Shown: piece by piece, positions 1 to 11,600 of the stretch
How positions within the stretch are numbered: position 1 is the first letter of the stretch
How the letters are laid out: the number at the start of each line of letters is the position of its first letter
Assembly: GCF_050908995.1 (NCBI RefSeq)
Contig: NC_135119.1
Location: forward strand, 62,001-126,000
DNA: 64,000 nucleotides
DNA from: Andrena cerasifolii
Lineage: Eukaryota > Arthropoda > Insecta > Hymenoptera > Andrenidae
Direction of reading: 5' to 3'
The notes under the pieces: model-generated
Told to the model about the DNA's origin: nothing
What the model saw: only the letters and a program-made list of their open reading frames with translations
Database searches by the model: none
Made by a program: the position numbers and the translations under genes

Positions 1-94
1 TGCGGTTCATGCGCTGTTGGAAACGGAACGCTATGAATGCGCGCAGCGACTGCGCTGCGGTCTATGCGCATAATGCGTGAATCGGAACACACCC
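1..94. other. Unassigned left edge
   Basis: GC-richer sequence running in from the left edge. I recognise no gene or repeat in it. Confidence 0.4.
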
Positions 95-472
95 TTAGTT
101 TCTGAGATATGAGAGGTGAAAGAAGTGAAAATTCATTAACGCGTCAGCCCAACAATTATTTCCAGGGGTTTTGCTGACTGCTAGTAACGAATTTGAACTT
201 AGATTTTCAAAATTCACAAAAAAAATCAAGAAATATAAATGTCTGTGTAGTAGGTGCGTTTTTAATATATCGTCCACAATATTGAATTGGCCATTTGATT
301 TTTTTCGTGAATTTTGAAAATCTAAGTTCAAATTCATTATTAACAGTGAGCAAAACTCCTGGAAATAATTGTTTAAATTATTGGAATGACATAAAAGTCT
401 ATACATCGAAGCGTATGGGCTGACGCGTTAATGAATTTTCACTTCTTTCACCTCTCATATCTCAGAAACTAA
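95..472. mobile_element. Palindromic MITE (fold-back)
   Basis: The outer 54 bases at 95-148 and 418-472 are inverted copies, starting TTAGTTTCTGAGATATGAG. Inner stretches are also inverted (about 152-215 against 308-372), with about 47 extra bases in the right arm. There is no coding capacity. The short inverted-repeat form suggests a non-autonomous DNA transposon. I could not identify a target-site duplication. Confidence 0.7.
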
Positions 473-770
473 TTGTCACCTCAACTTGAAAATTTATCGG
501 GATTGATGTCTCATCATAAGCTATCATTTGGCACAAAATTCAGTTCCAAAATCATGGGACCAAAAAGGGGCTAAAAATGGCCTCATTTTGGGGTCACTCT
601 TTAATGAACTCAATATACGAATTTAAACGATACAAATAAAAATTTCGCTAGATTTATAATTGCACATCCGTACACTTTCGTTCTCGGGGCTCGAGTGTCG
701 TTGTACAAGGTCTATCGGTTTTACACATTTTGTTAATTACAAAATGTCTTAGTTTCTAAGAGCCAATCGC
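473..770. other. Unassigned spacer
   Basis: AT-rich sequence between two transposons. No ORF, repeat or motif is supported. Confidence 0.4.
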
Positions 771-951
771 AAAGAACCCCGCACTAATTACATGGGAAAT
801 TTAATCCTGGTTAATCTCGTTCATTTTCACATATGTTGTAGCTTATGACCTGGTGAAGAAAAAATGTAATAGGCAAAAACGTCTGTGATGGATAATTATG
901 GAGATACAGCTAATCAAACGGCAAAAAGAAAAGTTACGGTAGGCTCGCGCT
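771..951 (+). repeat. Left terminal inverted repeat of DDE/SWIM transposon
   Basis: It pairs in inverse orientation with 3831-4011 over its full length with few mismatches. The inner border reads GGCTCGCGCT. Confidence 0.85.
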
Positions 952-1211
952 ACGCCTCACTTTGACTTTGACCAGCGGTCTCTCTCCGCTTTACCACCTC
1001 GCTAGTAGTTCCCCCTCCACCGCACCGTCGATCTGTCAGAAGTGGTGAGGGACTACGTTGCATGAGGGATCTCGCGTTTAGCTAGCCAGCCGAAAGCTAT
1101 GAAATCGTTGCCGATGCTGGAGGACGAAATCGACGCTAACACTGTAGTAATACATTCCGCTGTCCGATTGCTTAGCGCAGCACGCGCGCTCTATTTTTAA
1201 ACTGTTACATT

Positions 1212-2882
1212 ATGGCATATAGAAATCGAACTTGCTGCTATCTTTGCAGTCGTAGTTTTCGTAATCGACAAATGTCGCGAATAAATGGCGAAGAAAATGT
1301 TATCAAAAAGGAAATTGCAATTCTTAGACGCCACCGATTACATTCTGAACCCATTGATATAGGGGCTGAAAGTCGGCTATGTTTTAATTGTAATTTATCT
1401 ATTGAGGATGAAATAAAGCAAATAAATCGCGATCCAGCTTCTTTAAGACTGAACATTATTACTCAAACCCGAAATAGTTCATGTATATTTTGCAATTCCT
1501 CTGCAGATGTCCATCGGCTTTCTCTAGAATGCAGGGTAAATGTTTTCGTTATGAAAAATATTTATATCCCTGAATATGTTAATTGCTGTAATCGACATTT
1601 AGATACCAATGGTCATATTTTACAACCATTACTTTCCGCCTTGCGTTACATAAATAGACCATTTGTAATAAAAGGGCAGCAGTTGCAAGCTTTTCTACAG
1701 GCACTTCGAGATGTAGCGAACAGTAAAAGTTGCTACGACAATGAAAACTGTTTTACAGATGATGATTTTAAGACTGTAGCACCTATTACAAAAGAACAGT
1801 TTCAGGATCTGTATACATACTGCGATCGAGTGCCTCAAGAACACGGTTTCCGAAACATTAGTAAAAAAGACCTTTTGACTTTTTTATGTAAGTTACGGCA
1901 AGGATTATCTGACGAATTTCTTAAAGTCATTTTTCGATATTCCTCTAGACAGTCGGTAAGTTTAGCTATTACCAAAGTTCGACAGTCTTTATTACAAAGA
2001 TTTGTCCCAATGAATATTGGTTTTCAAGCAATAACTCGAGATGAATATATAACGAATCATGTTACGTCTTTTGCAAATGAGTTATATAATTCTGAACCGA
2101 GTATTTCAAAAGTAATTGCTTATATTGATGGGACTTATTCGTATATTAACAAAAGTAGTAACTTTTGTGTTTTACGACAAACGTATTCCGTACATAAAGG
2201 TCGACATTTGGTAAAACCAGCGTTAATAGTTGCTCCAGATGGATATATACTGACTATTCAAGGACCATACTTTTCTGACTCGCGAAATAATGATGCTCGA
2301 ATGTTAAATAGCGAATTTGAACGCGACGTGAATGATATGAGACAATGGTTCCAAGATGGCGATATTTTCGTATTAGATCGTGGGTATCGAGATGCCCAAC
2401 CGTTACTACGTGAATTAGGCATTGATTACAGGATGCCAGCCTTACATGAATGCCATCAGAAACAACTATCTACTGAAGAGGCAAATGAGTCTCGATTGGT
2501 GACGAAAACAAGATGGATATTTGAAACTAGAAATGGGCATATTAAGTCTATTTTTAAGTTTTTTAACCACATAATTAATGTGCACCATATTCATCATCTT
2601 GGTGAATTTTATAATATTGCAGGGGCTATAATTAACAAATATCACCCGCTAATTTCAATGGAAGGCGCTAATACAGAATTGGCACAAGAACTTCTTCATA
2701 AGTCCAAAGAAGTTAATGTTGTGCACGCACGAGTTGAAATTGAAAGGCTGCGCTATAGAAATGCAATGTGGATACATTTAAATGACGAGCATTTACATAA
2801 TTTTCCGCACCTGACCTTAGAATATTTACGAGATTTAACGATTGGAACATTCCAGGTTCGTCTGGCACGATCTTACGTTTAG
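1212..2882 (+). CDS. DDE transposase (DDE_Tnp_4-like), N-terminal part
   Basis: A 556-codon ORF inside the 771-4011 element. The N-terminal 130 residues are cysteine-rich (CYLC, CFNC, CIFC pairs), suggesting zinc-binding DNA recognition. A helix-turn-helix-like stretch lies near residues 215-260. The catalytic core follows: an IDGTYSY motif near residue 306 supplies the first Asp, and VLDRGYRD near residue 389 the second. I could not assign the final acid with certainty. The ORF ends at a TAG (2880-2882), and the same frame stays open beyond it into a SWIM finger, so this stop is probably a single-base nonsense change. The presumed role is cut-and-paste transposition in the nucleus. Confidence 0.75.
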   Translation: MAYRNRTCCYLCSRSFRNRQMSRINGEENVIKKEIAILRRHRLHSEPIDIGAESRLCFNCNLSIEDEIKQINRDPASLRLNIITQTRNSSCIFCNSSADVHRLSLECRVNVFVMKNIYIPEYVNCCNRHLDTNGHILQPLLSALRYINRPFVIKGQQLQAFLQALRDVANSKSCYDNENCFTDDDFKTVAPITKEQFQDLYTYCDRVPQEHGFRNISKKDLLTFLCKLRQGLSDEFLKVIFRYSSRQSVSLAITKVRQSLLQRFVPMNIGFQAITRDEYITNHVTSFANELYNSEPSISKVIAYIDGTYSYINKSSNFCVLRQTYSVHKGRHLVKPALIVAPDGYILTIQGPYFSDSRNNDARMLNSEFERDVNDMRQWFQDGDIFVLDRGYRDAQPLLRELGIDYRMPALHECHQKQLSTEEANESRLVTKTRWIFETRNGHIKSIFKFFNHIINVHHIHHLGEFYNIAGAIINKYHPLISMEGANTELAQELLHKSKEVNVVHARVEIERLRYRNAMWIHLNDEHLHNFPHLTLEYLRDLTIGTFQVRLARSYV

Positions 2883-2888
2883 GATAAA

Positions 2889-3266
2889 ATGCAGCGTGAC
2901 GACACAGAAGAGTTTCAATTAGATTCGCTCCTTGACGAACCTGGTCTCATAAGGGTACGAGTGTTTTCACGGTTTAGAAATGCTACAAAACATCAAATAT
3001 TTATAGCATACAACATTCTTGAATCAGATGGTGTAGATGATGATACCGAGCCAATTTTAGGTTATTATTGTACCTGTAAATCTGGTGCAAGGACCCTTGG
3101 TACATGTTCACATGTGGCAAGTGTGCTGTGGTACCTAGGGTATGCAAGGTATCAAGACAATGTTCATTATCCGTCTTCGTTATTGTTAGAAACAATATTA
3201 GATGCTGCTCACAGACCACCGCAACAACATCCAAACGAGAACTTCAATATTGCTAATTCTGACTGA
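2889..3266 (+). pseudogene. C-terminal SWIM zinc-finger part of the DDE transposase
   Basis: It lies in the same frame as the upstream transposase, separated only by the TAG at 2880-2882 and two codons. It carries a SWIM-type signature near residues 55-75: CTC, then a CSH within LGTCSHVASVLW. SWIM fingers of this C-X-C...C-X-H form are found at the C terminus of several DDE transposases. The present stop (TGA, 3264-3266) is created by a 28-bp tandem duplication; beyond the second copy the frame reads on to a TAA at about 3307. With both lesions this copy probably makes no full-length protein. Confidence 0.75.
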
Positions 3267-3291
3267 GAACTTCAATATTGCTAATTCTGAC
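3236..3291 (+). repeat. 28-bp tandem duplication, two copies
   Basis: The block GAGAACTTCAATATTGCTAA and its following bases occurs at 3237 and again at 3265. The 28-bp period shifts the frame and brings in a TGA. Confidence 0.9.
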
Positions 3292-3465
3292 GATTCGAAT
3301 GAATTTTAAATATGTTGAAGTCATCAACATATGGAATAACCTTTTACTATACATATACGTATGTTTCGGTTGGCCACAGTTTTCGAATTATGCGAAAATA
3401 TGTTTTAATGTTAGGTGAACCTGTAGAAGGACCACTCCCTGATAGTTTTGGATAGAATGTTTTTT

Positions 3466-3485
3466 AATACATATATATATATATA

Positions 3486-3526
<41 letters not shown>
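3466..3526. repeat. (TA)n microsatellite
   Basis: An almost pure run of TA dinucleotides in the 3' untranslated part of the DDE/SWIM element. Confidence 0.9.
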
Positions 3527-3529
<3 letters not shown>

Positions 3530-3830
3530 AAAACTATATATAATATCAATATAAATATAAAATATAATATAAAACTGTAGATATATAAAAACAGGAACAA
3601 TGGCAAAAAAGCAGTTGCTTGCGAAAATACTGTATAACGTTATGTCAACGTTCTGTACGATTCGTAACGATTGTACTCCACTAGTATGTAATTTTACCCA
3701 GGAGAGAATCCTTTTCAATGTATGTATACAGATGAGGCGGTAGCTTTTCTAGAATTGCACCCTATCTTTGCTTACCCGCTTCTAGAAAAAAACAAGGAAT
3801 AAGGAGAGTTGCGTCCTGCCGATGCGAGAC

Positions 3831-4011
3831 AGCGCGAGCCTACCGTAATATTTCTTTTTGCCGTTTGATTAGCCGTATCTCAATAATTATCCATCACAGA
3901 CGTTTTTGCCTATTACATTTTTTGTTCACCAGGTCATAAGCTACAACATATGTGAAAATGAACGAGATTAACCGGGATTAAATTTCCCATGTAATTAGTG
4001 CGGGGTTCTTT
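3831..4011 (-). repeat. Right terminal inverted repeat of DDE/SWIM transposon
   Basis: Inverse copy of 771-951, ending GCGGGGTTCTTT. Confidence 0.85.
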
Positions 4012-4271
4012 ACTAATTAGTTAGCTAAATTCCTATTCATCGATCCATTCCCTTTTGGTTATCGATTTTCGCAAACTCAAGCGTTTAACAACATTGCGCT
4101 GATTTTACACAATTGGGTGAAGGGATCAAAGTGGAGTTCATTTATTCACACATCCGTTTCCAAGTAAGTATTAAGTATTCATTTTTAATCTTGAAGTTTA
4201 CTTATTAAAAGAATTTCTAACTACTTTCAAACCTCTCGTTCACGTTTTACCACGCGGTACCGTAACACCTA
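4012..4271. other. Unassigned spacer
   Basis: AT-rich flank between the DDE/SWIM element and the outer fold-back element. No gene or repeat recognised. Confidence 0.4.
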
Positions 4272-4436
4272 TCCCCATAAAAAACTTTAGAAAAGTAAAA
4301 AAAATTACACCAAGTACGTGAAATTAAATAAATCACAAAAAATAGAAGATAATAATAGTTACAAAATAAAAAAAATATGTGAAATCAAAATGAGCTGCAA
4401 ATACATAAAGGTGCTTTCAGTCAAATACTTGGCCTG
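4272..4436 (+). mobile_element. Outer fold-back element, left half
   Basis: Begins TCCCCATAAAAAACTTTAG after a TA and runs to GGCCTG. Its inverse is 62,930-63,102. The element is cut at GGCC-TG-GCGAGGC by the 4,437-62,780 insertion. The uncut sequence is readable in the opposite arm at about 62,937-62,950, which confirms the join point and the duplicated TG. Confidence 0.8.
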
Positions 4437-5070
4437 CCCTGCTGCAACAGCCTGTTAGAACCGAACTGAATTTTGAACTGGATCTATATGGTTCAATGTG
4501 GCTCTATTTGGATTATTCAGCCCAGGTTTGTGACAGTTCTAAAAAGAATCCGGTTCAATGCGGATATTCGGATCGACGGATAAAACAGGATCTGCAGGTC
4601 CAAAATATGTCGGTTTCTATCAGGGATTGCCACTTATATAAAATCGGAAGGTTGGTATCTGGAACTGCAGACCAAAAACCTTACGGTTTCAATCTGGGTA
4701 TCCAGAAACTCTGTCGAGTCCGTCGCAATCCGGATTGGCAGACCAAACAATTCACGGGATGCACATGGATTTCACAGAGAGACAATTGGTTCGGTTTCCA
4801 TTGGATTTGGGGATAGAAAACTAAAATGGTTCCATCTGGTTTTGCGAAATACGTCTTGAAATAAATTGATTTGGTTTAATCTGGAATGACCAATAGAAAA
4901 TACAATAGTTTCCATCTAGGAATGCCACAAACTCTGTTGAATCCGTTGGAATCCGGGTTGGCAGATCAAACAATTCACAGGATGCATTTGGGTTTTACAG
5001 AGAAATAATTTGGTTTGGTTTCCATTGGATTTGCGAATAGAAAATAAATGCGGTTTTATCTGGTTGCCCG
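4437..5070 (+). repeat. Left terminal and subterminal repeats of the CACTA-like element
   Basis: Degenerate copies of CCGGTTCAATGCGGATAT, GCAATCCGGATTGGCAGA and GAATCCGGGTTGGCAGA occur through the stretch, along with two TCCATTGGATTTG blocks. The 106-codon ORF inside it is repeat sequence, not a gene. In plant CACTA elements such subterminal repeats are bound by the element's own DNA-binding protein. Confidence 0.7.
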
Positions 5071-5114
5071 AATGTAATACTCCACATATTTCTCAAGCTT
5101 TATTTATTATATGA

Positions 5115-5176
5115 CTTACGTGTAATTTACGTGCAATTTACGTGTAATTTACACGTAACGTAAATTACGTGGTTTT
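5115..5176 (+). promoter_or_regulatory. Cluster of TTTACGTG repeats
   Basis: Five or so direct and inverted copies of TTACGTG/CACGTAA in about 60 bp, 310-370 bp upstream of BEN exon 1. They may be protein-binding sites; the function is inferred only from position and repetition. Confidence 0.4.
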
Positions 5177-5237
5177 CTAGTGATTTACCCATCACTGCAG
5201 GACAGGAATACATGGGCCGATACGTACGTATCGGTGA

Positions 5238-5276
5238 TATCGATACTTCGTCTCCGATATATCAGTTGTATCGATA
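5238..5276 (+). promoter_or_regulatory. Pair of TATCGATA (DRE-like) sites
   Basis: TATCGATA occurs at 5238-5245 and 5269-5276, 31 bp apart, with other GTATCG words around them. In Drosophila, TATCGATA is the DREF/BEAF-32 core in housekeeping promoters. The sites lie about 210-250 bp upstream of the BEN start codon. The promoter role is inferred. Confidence 0.45.
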
Positions 5277-5487
5277 CTTGGACTGTCAATACGTATGGAT
5301 ACGAAATATTGATACATGGGGGGATGTATCGCCATCGCTACCACCACTCTTGTAGGTGTTCCCCGACGCAAAACAAGTGGCACAAAAAATGTTTCATCGC
5401 AGGCATAAATCCTGGATCGTTTGCTAGCGTTGTTCACTTTTTTGCGTTCGTTACTTCAGTATAGATCGGTATAAATTTGTGCGCGTC

Positions 5488-5644
5488 ATGTTCGCATATG
5501 TGAAATTAAGGCAGTGCGGAAAATGTATTATCGTTAATGAGAAACAAATCCGGCACTTCAATCCAAAGAACATAAATTTTCAAAAGTTTTATAAAGTTAA
5601 ATTGCGAAACGAATTTAAGGACGCGTCCATTATTTATTGTAGAG
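5488..5644 (+). CDS. BEN gene exon 1
   Basis: ATG at 5488 opens MFAYVKLRQCGKC; an ATG-less extension upstream was not used. It ends phase 1 at TGTAGAG, followed by the donor GTAAGG. The fold (FAYV ... HFNPKN ... FYKVK) resembles the N-terminal segment usual in insect BEN-domain genes. Confidence 0.65.
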
Positions 5645-8600
5645 GTAAGGTTTGCATTACAATCATTTTATAATTTGAGTCTTTTAGTGTATAATTTATA
5701 AATAAACAAGTATGTTTATATATATATAAATATATATAAATATTTGTATTACATTATAAATTGTTGCATCGCCCATCTGAATGGAAACCACTGCCGTGCT
5801 GGACGTATTGTCGGGCGCGAGCGCGCGTAGTCATACAGGGTTATCCATATAGATTGCAACCTACGCGCGAGCGAACAGGTAAATTAGGCAACACCGCCTC
5901 ACGGACGCATTCCACTACAACCATGCGCCGATACTTCCGCCATCTATGAGCCAATGATGAAAGTATAGCGTCTTTTAGGTGTCAGTAGAAAGCGCAGGGT
6001 GCTTTTGGCTTTCGCCGGAGAACATTAAATTTGACTTAGCAGACGGGTAAGAAAACGGTAGCCATTTTAAGAGTGCGACCGCGCCGATCCCGTTATCTAC
6101 GTATGCAATGGTCCAGCAACGGTATTAGACCAGATGCTTGGACAAAATGTATTCTAAGTACAACTTACAAATTACGATTAAACTGTAATTGTGTAGTTGA
6201 TTACACATTATTTTCTGTAATCGTTAATTTAGGTAGTTGATAAAATTTTGGTCAACCACCTGCATTAACGATTACAGAAAATAATGTGTAATCAACTACA
6301 CAATTACAGTTTAATCGTAATTTGTAAGTTGTAATTAGATTACATTTTGTCCAAGCATCTGGTCTAATACCGTTGCTGGACCATTGCATATGTAGATAAT
6401 GAGATCGGCGCGGTCGCACTCTTAAAATGGCTACTGTATTCTTACCCGTCTGCTACGTCAAATTTAATATTCTCCGGCGAAAGCCAAAAGCACCCTGCGC
6501 TCTTTAATGACATCTAAAAGGCGCTATACTTTCATCATTGGCGCATAGATGGCGGAAGTATCGGCGCATGGTTGTAGTAGAATGCGTCCGTGAGGCAGTG
6601 TTGCCAAAATTACCTGTTCGCTCGCGCGTAGGTTGCAATCTATATGGATAACCCTGTATATATGCGTCCTCCCGTACCGCCTGTAAATATCGCCATGGCG
6701 ATCCCCGAAAACAACCGAATGCGAGTGCGAACGTGCATAGCATCTCAAGCCGGACGCCGCGCCAGTCTCTTTATTTCGTGACGCTCGTCACACCGGCCCG
6801 AGCGGTCGCAGAACGCATCTATTCTAAAGTTCAAGTCTCTCTTATCATAAAGTGTTCAAATTCGTGCAATTGAAGCCGTTTCATTTACGAGTGACCCCGG
6901 CAGAAAAGCGCGGCATAACCCGGAGCAATTTCAATACGTCGGGTTTTCATTAATAATTAAAAATTAATGATTAATTTAAAAATCGACACTGCAAGAGTGA
7001 CCCACGCTCTGCATAAATGTTAGTTGTATGTATGTATGTGTTAGAGTTTAGAGGCGGCAGTTAGAATAGGCGAGTTGACTTTGCTTTAATTTCTGGTTTA
7101 TTCGTGATTGCTCAACAGTTGTGCGATAACTGAGAGTTCATATCGGAGAGGTCAGGGGAAGAAGGATTCGAGGAAGTAGAGAGAGAGGGATCTGGGTTAG
7201 GTCTGGGTTAGGGGGTTATATATCGGGGAAGCCTGCATCAGGGTCGGCCGATCGATGAAGTATCTCGGTCTGACCCTGGACACCTACTGGCGATTCACGC
7301 GCCACTTCAAGACCCTCGCCCCCAGGTTGGAGAAGCAGGTATTCGCCTTTCGTCGAATCATGCCCAACCTGGGTGGTCCACACGAGGGTGTTCGACGGTT
7401 ATACGTGACGATCGTTCGGTCCATGGCGCTGTACGGCGCGCCTGTCTGGGCCGGCGACCTGGAGGACTGCCGCGTTGGGCGCGAACTTTTGGCAAGAGTT
7501 CATCGCCTGGCGGTCCTCCGATCCGTGCGAGCTTATCGCACGGTGTCACACGTCGAACTGTCCGCCTTGGCCGGGTCCCCTCCTTTCCATCTGCTCGCGG
7601 AGATGGAGGCGGAAGTATATTCCGCCGTCCGAGGTCTCCGCGAAGCTGGGGGCCCACTGGCCGACGGGCAAGAAGTGGCGAGGGGCCAGGCCCAGCAGCG
7701 CATGGAAGCCAAATGGCTCGAATGGTTGGCCCTCCCAGAACATAGGGAGGGTCGCGTTGTCGGGGCGCTCCTGCCCATCATGAACGAATGGGTGGGGCGC
7801 GGGTATGGCAGGCTTACCTTCCGCCTGACGCAGATCATCACAGGTGTCGGCTGTTTCGGCACCTATCTGCGTCGCATCGGGCGGGAGGAGACGTCGCGGT
7901 GCTTCAGCTGCGACTCGGGCGACGAGGATACGGCGGATCACACCCTGGCCAGATGCCGGGAGTGGATCGACGATCGCCGTGTCCTCGAGTTGCAGCTGGG
8001 CCCGGATCTCTCGCTGCCGACGGTCGTGCGTCGTATGGCGAGGGACCGGGCGTGTTGGGTGGCCGTCTCCGTGTATGCGGAGGCGGTCATGGGAGAGAAG
8101 GAGGAGGCGGAACGCGAGCGGGAGATGACGGGTCACCCGTCCCGTCTCGCGGCCCCCAGACGCCGAGGCCGGCGAAGATGACCTGGAGCCGGGGGAGGTC
8201 GGGTGGTGACGTAGTTCAGTGCGTCACCCCGCTCCCCGACGGCGAATCACCGGGTCTGGGGGGCCCCCTTTTCGGGGCCATCTTGGGGGGTGGTGGCAGT
8301 GCCACGGGGTTGCCGTCGGCGTCGCGTCGTGGCAGGTCGCGACGTGCGGCGGCGGCGTAAAGATCTGGGGGTCCTCGTTTCAGAGGGCCCCCTCGGGGGG
8401 TAGCCGAACATCCGCTACCCCCCCGGGAGCCGCGCTATAAGCGCTCTTTTTAACGCGCTCCCGTCGTAGGCGATCGAACAGATAGGGTGAGTTCGGCGGT
8501 CAACGGGACCGTCATTGCACTCTGCCCCTGCCCCGGGGTGTCCGCTTGCGGCTCTCCCGGGTGCGGCGGCGGAAGAACGATCCATTGGATCATTTGACCA

Positions 8601-11600
8601 GGTGCCGTCTCCCTGCCCGGCCACTGTCCGGGTTACTGTTCGATCGCGGGGGTCGCGGGGTGAGGGTGCCGGGGGGCACACTCACCCCTCCGCAACACCA
8701 TGCGACCCCCAAAAGTGGCGACGCGGACGAGTGGTCCGTCGCGCGTCGCCGGAGTTTCGGGAAGGCCCCGCCGTCATCGCGCGGGGTTGTTGAGCGCGGA
8801 GTTCGCCTTTGCGCTGAGGGGGGGGCAAGCGGATGTATCGCTAGTTTGCTCCCGCGTAAAGTCCCTCCCCTCGTGCGCGCGACTCCGCGCCCGAGGAAGA
8901 CCACCGTGGAGTTTTAGTGGGTGCAAGCCCCACATAACCCCGTCCCTCCCCCGGGGGGCGGGGTATCCGTTAGGGATTTCTCCACGTCAAAAGAAAAAAA
9001 AAAAAAAGGGGGTTATATATGAGAGCAAAAATCGAGGCGGATCGGCGGCACCGTGACGCGGCATGTGCCAGTTGCGGCTGTTCTCCGACCGATCATTGCA
9101 CGCCTCCGATACCTGGAAAGGCACCTCATCGACCGTCGGCTTGCCGGCGCATGGTCGATGGGGAACTCCGATGGGTTTCATGTTCTCTCAACCGGGTCGT
9201 CGACTCTGGTGGTACCCCCGGACCTTCGGGTCGCGCGGGGAGGATCCTTGGTCAGCCTGGAGCGGAGAATTTGGACGAAGTTGGGGGCCAGACCGGGAAA
9301 GTCTATATACCGCACCTCCACGTTGGTGCTCTCGGGGTTCTTGCGCGACTTGGTCGCGACAAGGACGCGGACGCGGGTATGGCACTTGCGCTCCCCTGCG
9401 ATAACCTTCATCGCAGGGGTTCCTTCCAACCACCTCCTAGTGGGGTGGGATCTTCCTGTCGGCAGAGAAGTAAAATATTGCTGGGTGTTCCCCCCGCCTT
9501 AGTGGGGAGGGTTTTAGGAGACCGCCGGGCGGTGGGGTCGTCGCCCTTTAAGACAATTTCCCCTTCATGAAATGTCCCAAATAAACGAAGCCTCGGAAAA
9601 AACGCCGCTATCGGGGGGTAATCGCCCGACTCAGTTTGGTCCTGTCAGCAACCACTCTGAAGTACGAAGTCAGACTGATGATGTTGAGCTGGGGCCGCGG
9701 GCCAACATCACTGGCGAGGGAGAGGGCGCGTTGTCGCTCCCCCCAGAAAAAGCCACAGCAGCCGACCTGGCAGTACACACGGACACGGACACGGATACGG
9801 AATGGATCATTTCGATGGAGGAACGAGAGGACGACATGTTCTCATACATGTCTTCCCCTGTCGGGGTAGAGGGTCCGCTCGAGCTTCAGGATCGGTTTTC
9901 GATCGCGTCACCGCGGGTGGTCGACCTGGAAGGAGAGGCGGAGGTGTCGGGAACATCGAGCCGGGGTGGCAAGCCCGCCACTTCAGGGGACAAGTTCATC
10001 GACGAGAGCGCTAAAGGCGGTTCGATCGCGGGCGAGGAGACAACGTCTGTCTCCTCGGTTCAGCGGGTCCGTCGCGCGGAGCGGGAAGAGCGAGGTAGCG
10101 GGGACGAGATGGGGGAGGGAAGGAGTGATGCCCTGGACGACGCGGGAGTCATCCAGCGACAGCGGCATCCGGCTGCAGCGGCACCTCACAACATCAGAGG
10201 GGTGCCTTATATTCGTCGCGTCGAGGTCAAAACCTCCGACGAGGTCCGGGAGCTTCTGGACGTGCAGTGGGAAGTCGCCAGACTGATTGGCTGCATCGAC
10301 AGAGATGCTGTTTCTGTCAGCGTCGTGTCGCGGTCCCCGTCAATGTTGGGGCCGGATCTGAGCGAGGAAGTGGTCGAGCGGGACGTGCCATCGATGGTCC
10401 CGCGGGTGGTGCTTCGTAGATGCGACGGATCCGACCTGGAGGAGGGAGTCCCAGCTCCCGCGCCGATCGTCATCTCGTCGGACGAGGAGATGGAGGTGGA
10501 GGGTGGAGGTGCCGTTGGTGCCGCTGAGGAGATGGTCGGGGAGGGATTGCCCTTGCCTTTGAGCGAGGAGACGGCGACGACAGCGCTTGGTTCGGGCGGT
10601 GCTGCGGACGGCGGTGCGAGCAGCGACGGTTCCGTCGTCGCGGCGGTTTCGGGTGCGAGGCGGGCTCGTCCCGCGATTGTTTCGGAGTCCGAGGATGCTG
10701 GCGATGCTCCTGTCGGGACTACTTCCGGGCCCGATTGTGCCGATGCCCCCCTTCCGTCGTCGGACGGCGATACTGGGGCCAGCGTGGGAGGAGGCAGACC
10801 GGGATTCGTCCCTGGCAAGAGGGGCCGTAAGCCGGAGGTATGGACGGACCCGGTCAAACTCGGCCCTGGTATGAAGGCTCTCCCAGGCCGAGCGGAGCTC
10901 CGCGACTGGGCCGAGACTCTCTCGGTCGGCGGTTTCGCTGGCCAGTCCAAGGCTGAGCTGAATACGGTCGCTGCTATCATCAGCGCGGCCAGGAATATGA
11001 AGACGACGGATAAGCGGGCGATTAGGATCGCCATACGTCGCGCGTCCGCCGTCGCCTCGGAGCTCTTCGGCCGTGCGGAGAGGGGGGAGAACCTCAATAA
11101 ACCAGCGAGGGAGGTGGTGTTTCGGCAAGGGATGTGGGAGAAGAAGTCCGAGAGACTCTCCACCCAGGTCCGTGTCCTCACGGAGCAGGCGCATTCGCTC
11201 GGCGAATGCCTTCACGTCCGTGACAGGGAGTTGGAGTTTCTCCGGGGCAAGTATGCCCGTCTGGAGACCCGCGCGTCGATGGCCGGGGTGGACGTCGCTG
11301 AGTCGGAGTTGTTCAGCTTCCACTCCGGTGCACCGATTCCCACGCGCGCCGAGCTCCTGCCCCCTAGTCTTCCTCCCCTTCCCCTGACTACGGCTACCGC
11401 CCGCGTCCGTGTGGGGACGGACGCCGTTCCGGGACCTTCCTCGGCCGCGAGACCTGGCCCCCTCGAGGAGCGTCCAAGTGCTCCTCGAGCAACGAAGAGG
11501 AGGAGAGGGAGGTCACCCCCGGTTGCCGCTCCCCCGTCCGGGGTCCGTCCCATCGGCGACGGCGAGCCCGCTCCTGTGGAGCCACCGTGGGATCTGCTCG

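Larger units (their letters stand above)
771..4011 (+). mobile_element. DDE/SWIM DNA transposon with 181-bp TIRs
   Basis: Inverted copies at 771-951 and 3831-4011 bound 3,241 bp; the outer ends read AAAGAACCCCGCACTAATTA and its complement. Inside lie a DDE-type transposase and a C-terminal SWIM zinc finger in one reading frame, broken by a TAG and a small duplication. The fold and length suggest a PIF/Harbinger- or ISL2EU-like element, but the superfamily is not settled. The flanking bases show no clear target-site duplication. Confidence 0.8.
7224..9007 (+). mobile_element. R1-clade LINE, 5'-truncated copy
   Basis: Its first bases align with position about 15,678 of the full-length neighbour, so it keeps only the end of ORF2 and the 3' UTR. 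It ends ATTTCTCCACG plus an A-rich tail and is flanked by GGGGGTTATATAT. The protein and 3' UTR differ clearly from the neighbour, so it is a separate insertion rather than a local duplicate. Confidence 0.85.

Noticed and set aside
4496..4816. Plus ORF of 106 codons
   Set aside because: It is made of degenerate subterminal repeats shared with 31,444-31,917, where the same repeats are non-coding.
7193..7223. Telomeric TTAGG array as R1 target
   Set aside because: Only two GGGTTAGG words occur, not an array, and the duplicated target word is GGGGGTTATATAT.
10207..11323. Long minus-strand ORFs (over 320 codons) opposite R1 ORF1
   Set aside because: They are shadows of GC-rich coding sequence. 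No motif was recognised, and the plus strand has the zinc knuckles and correct ORF order.
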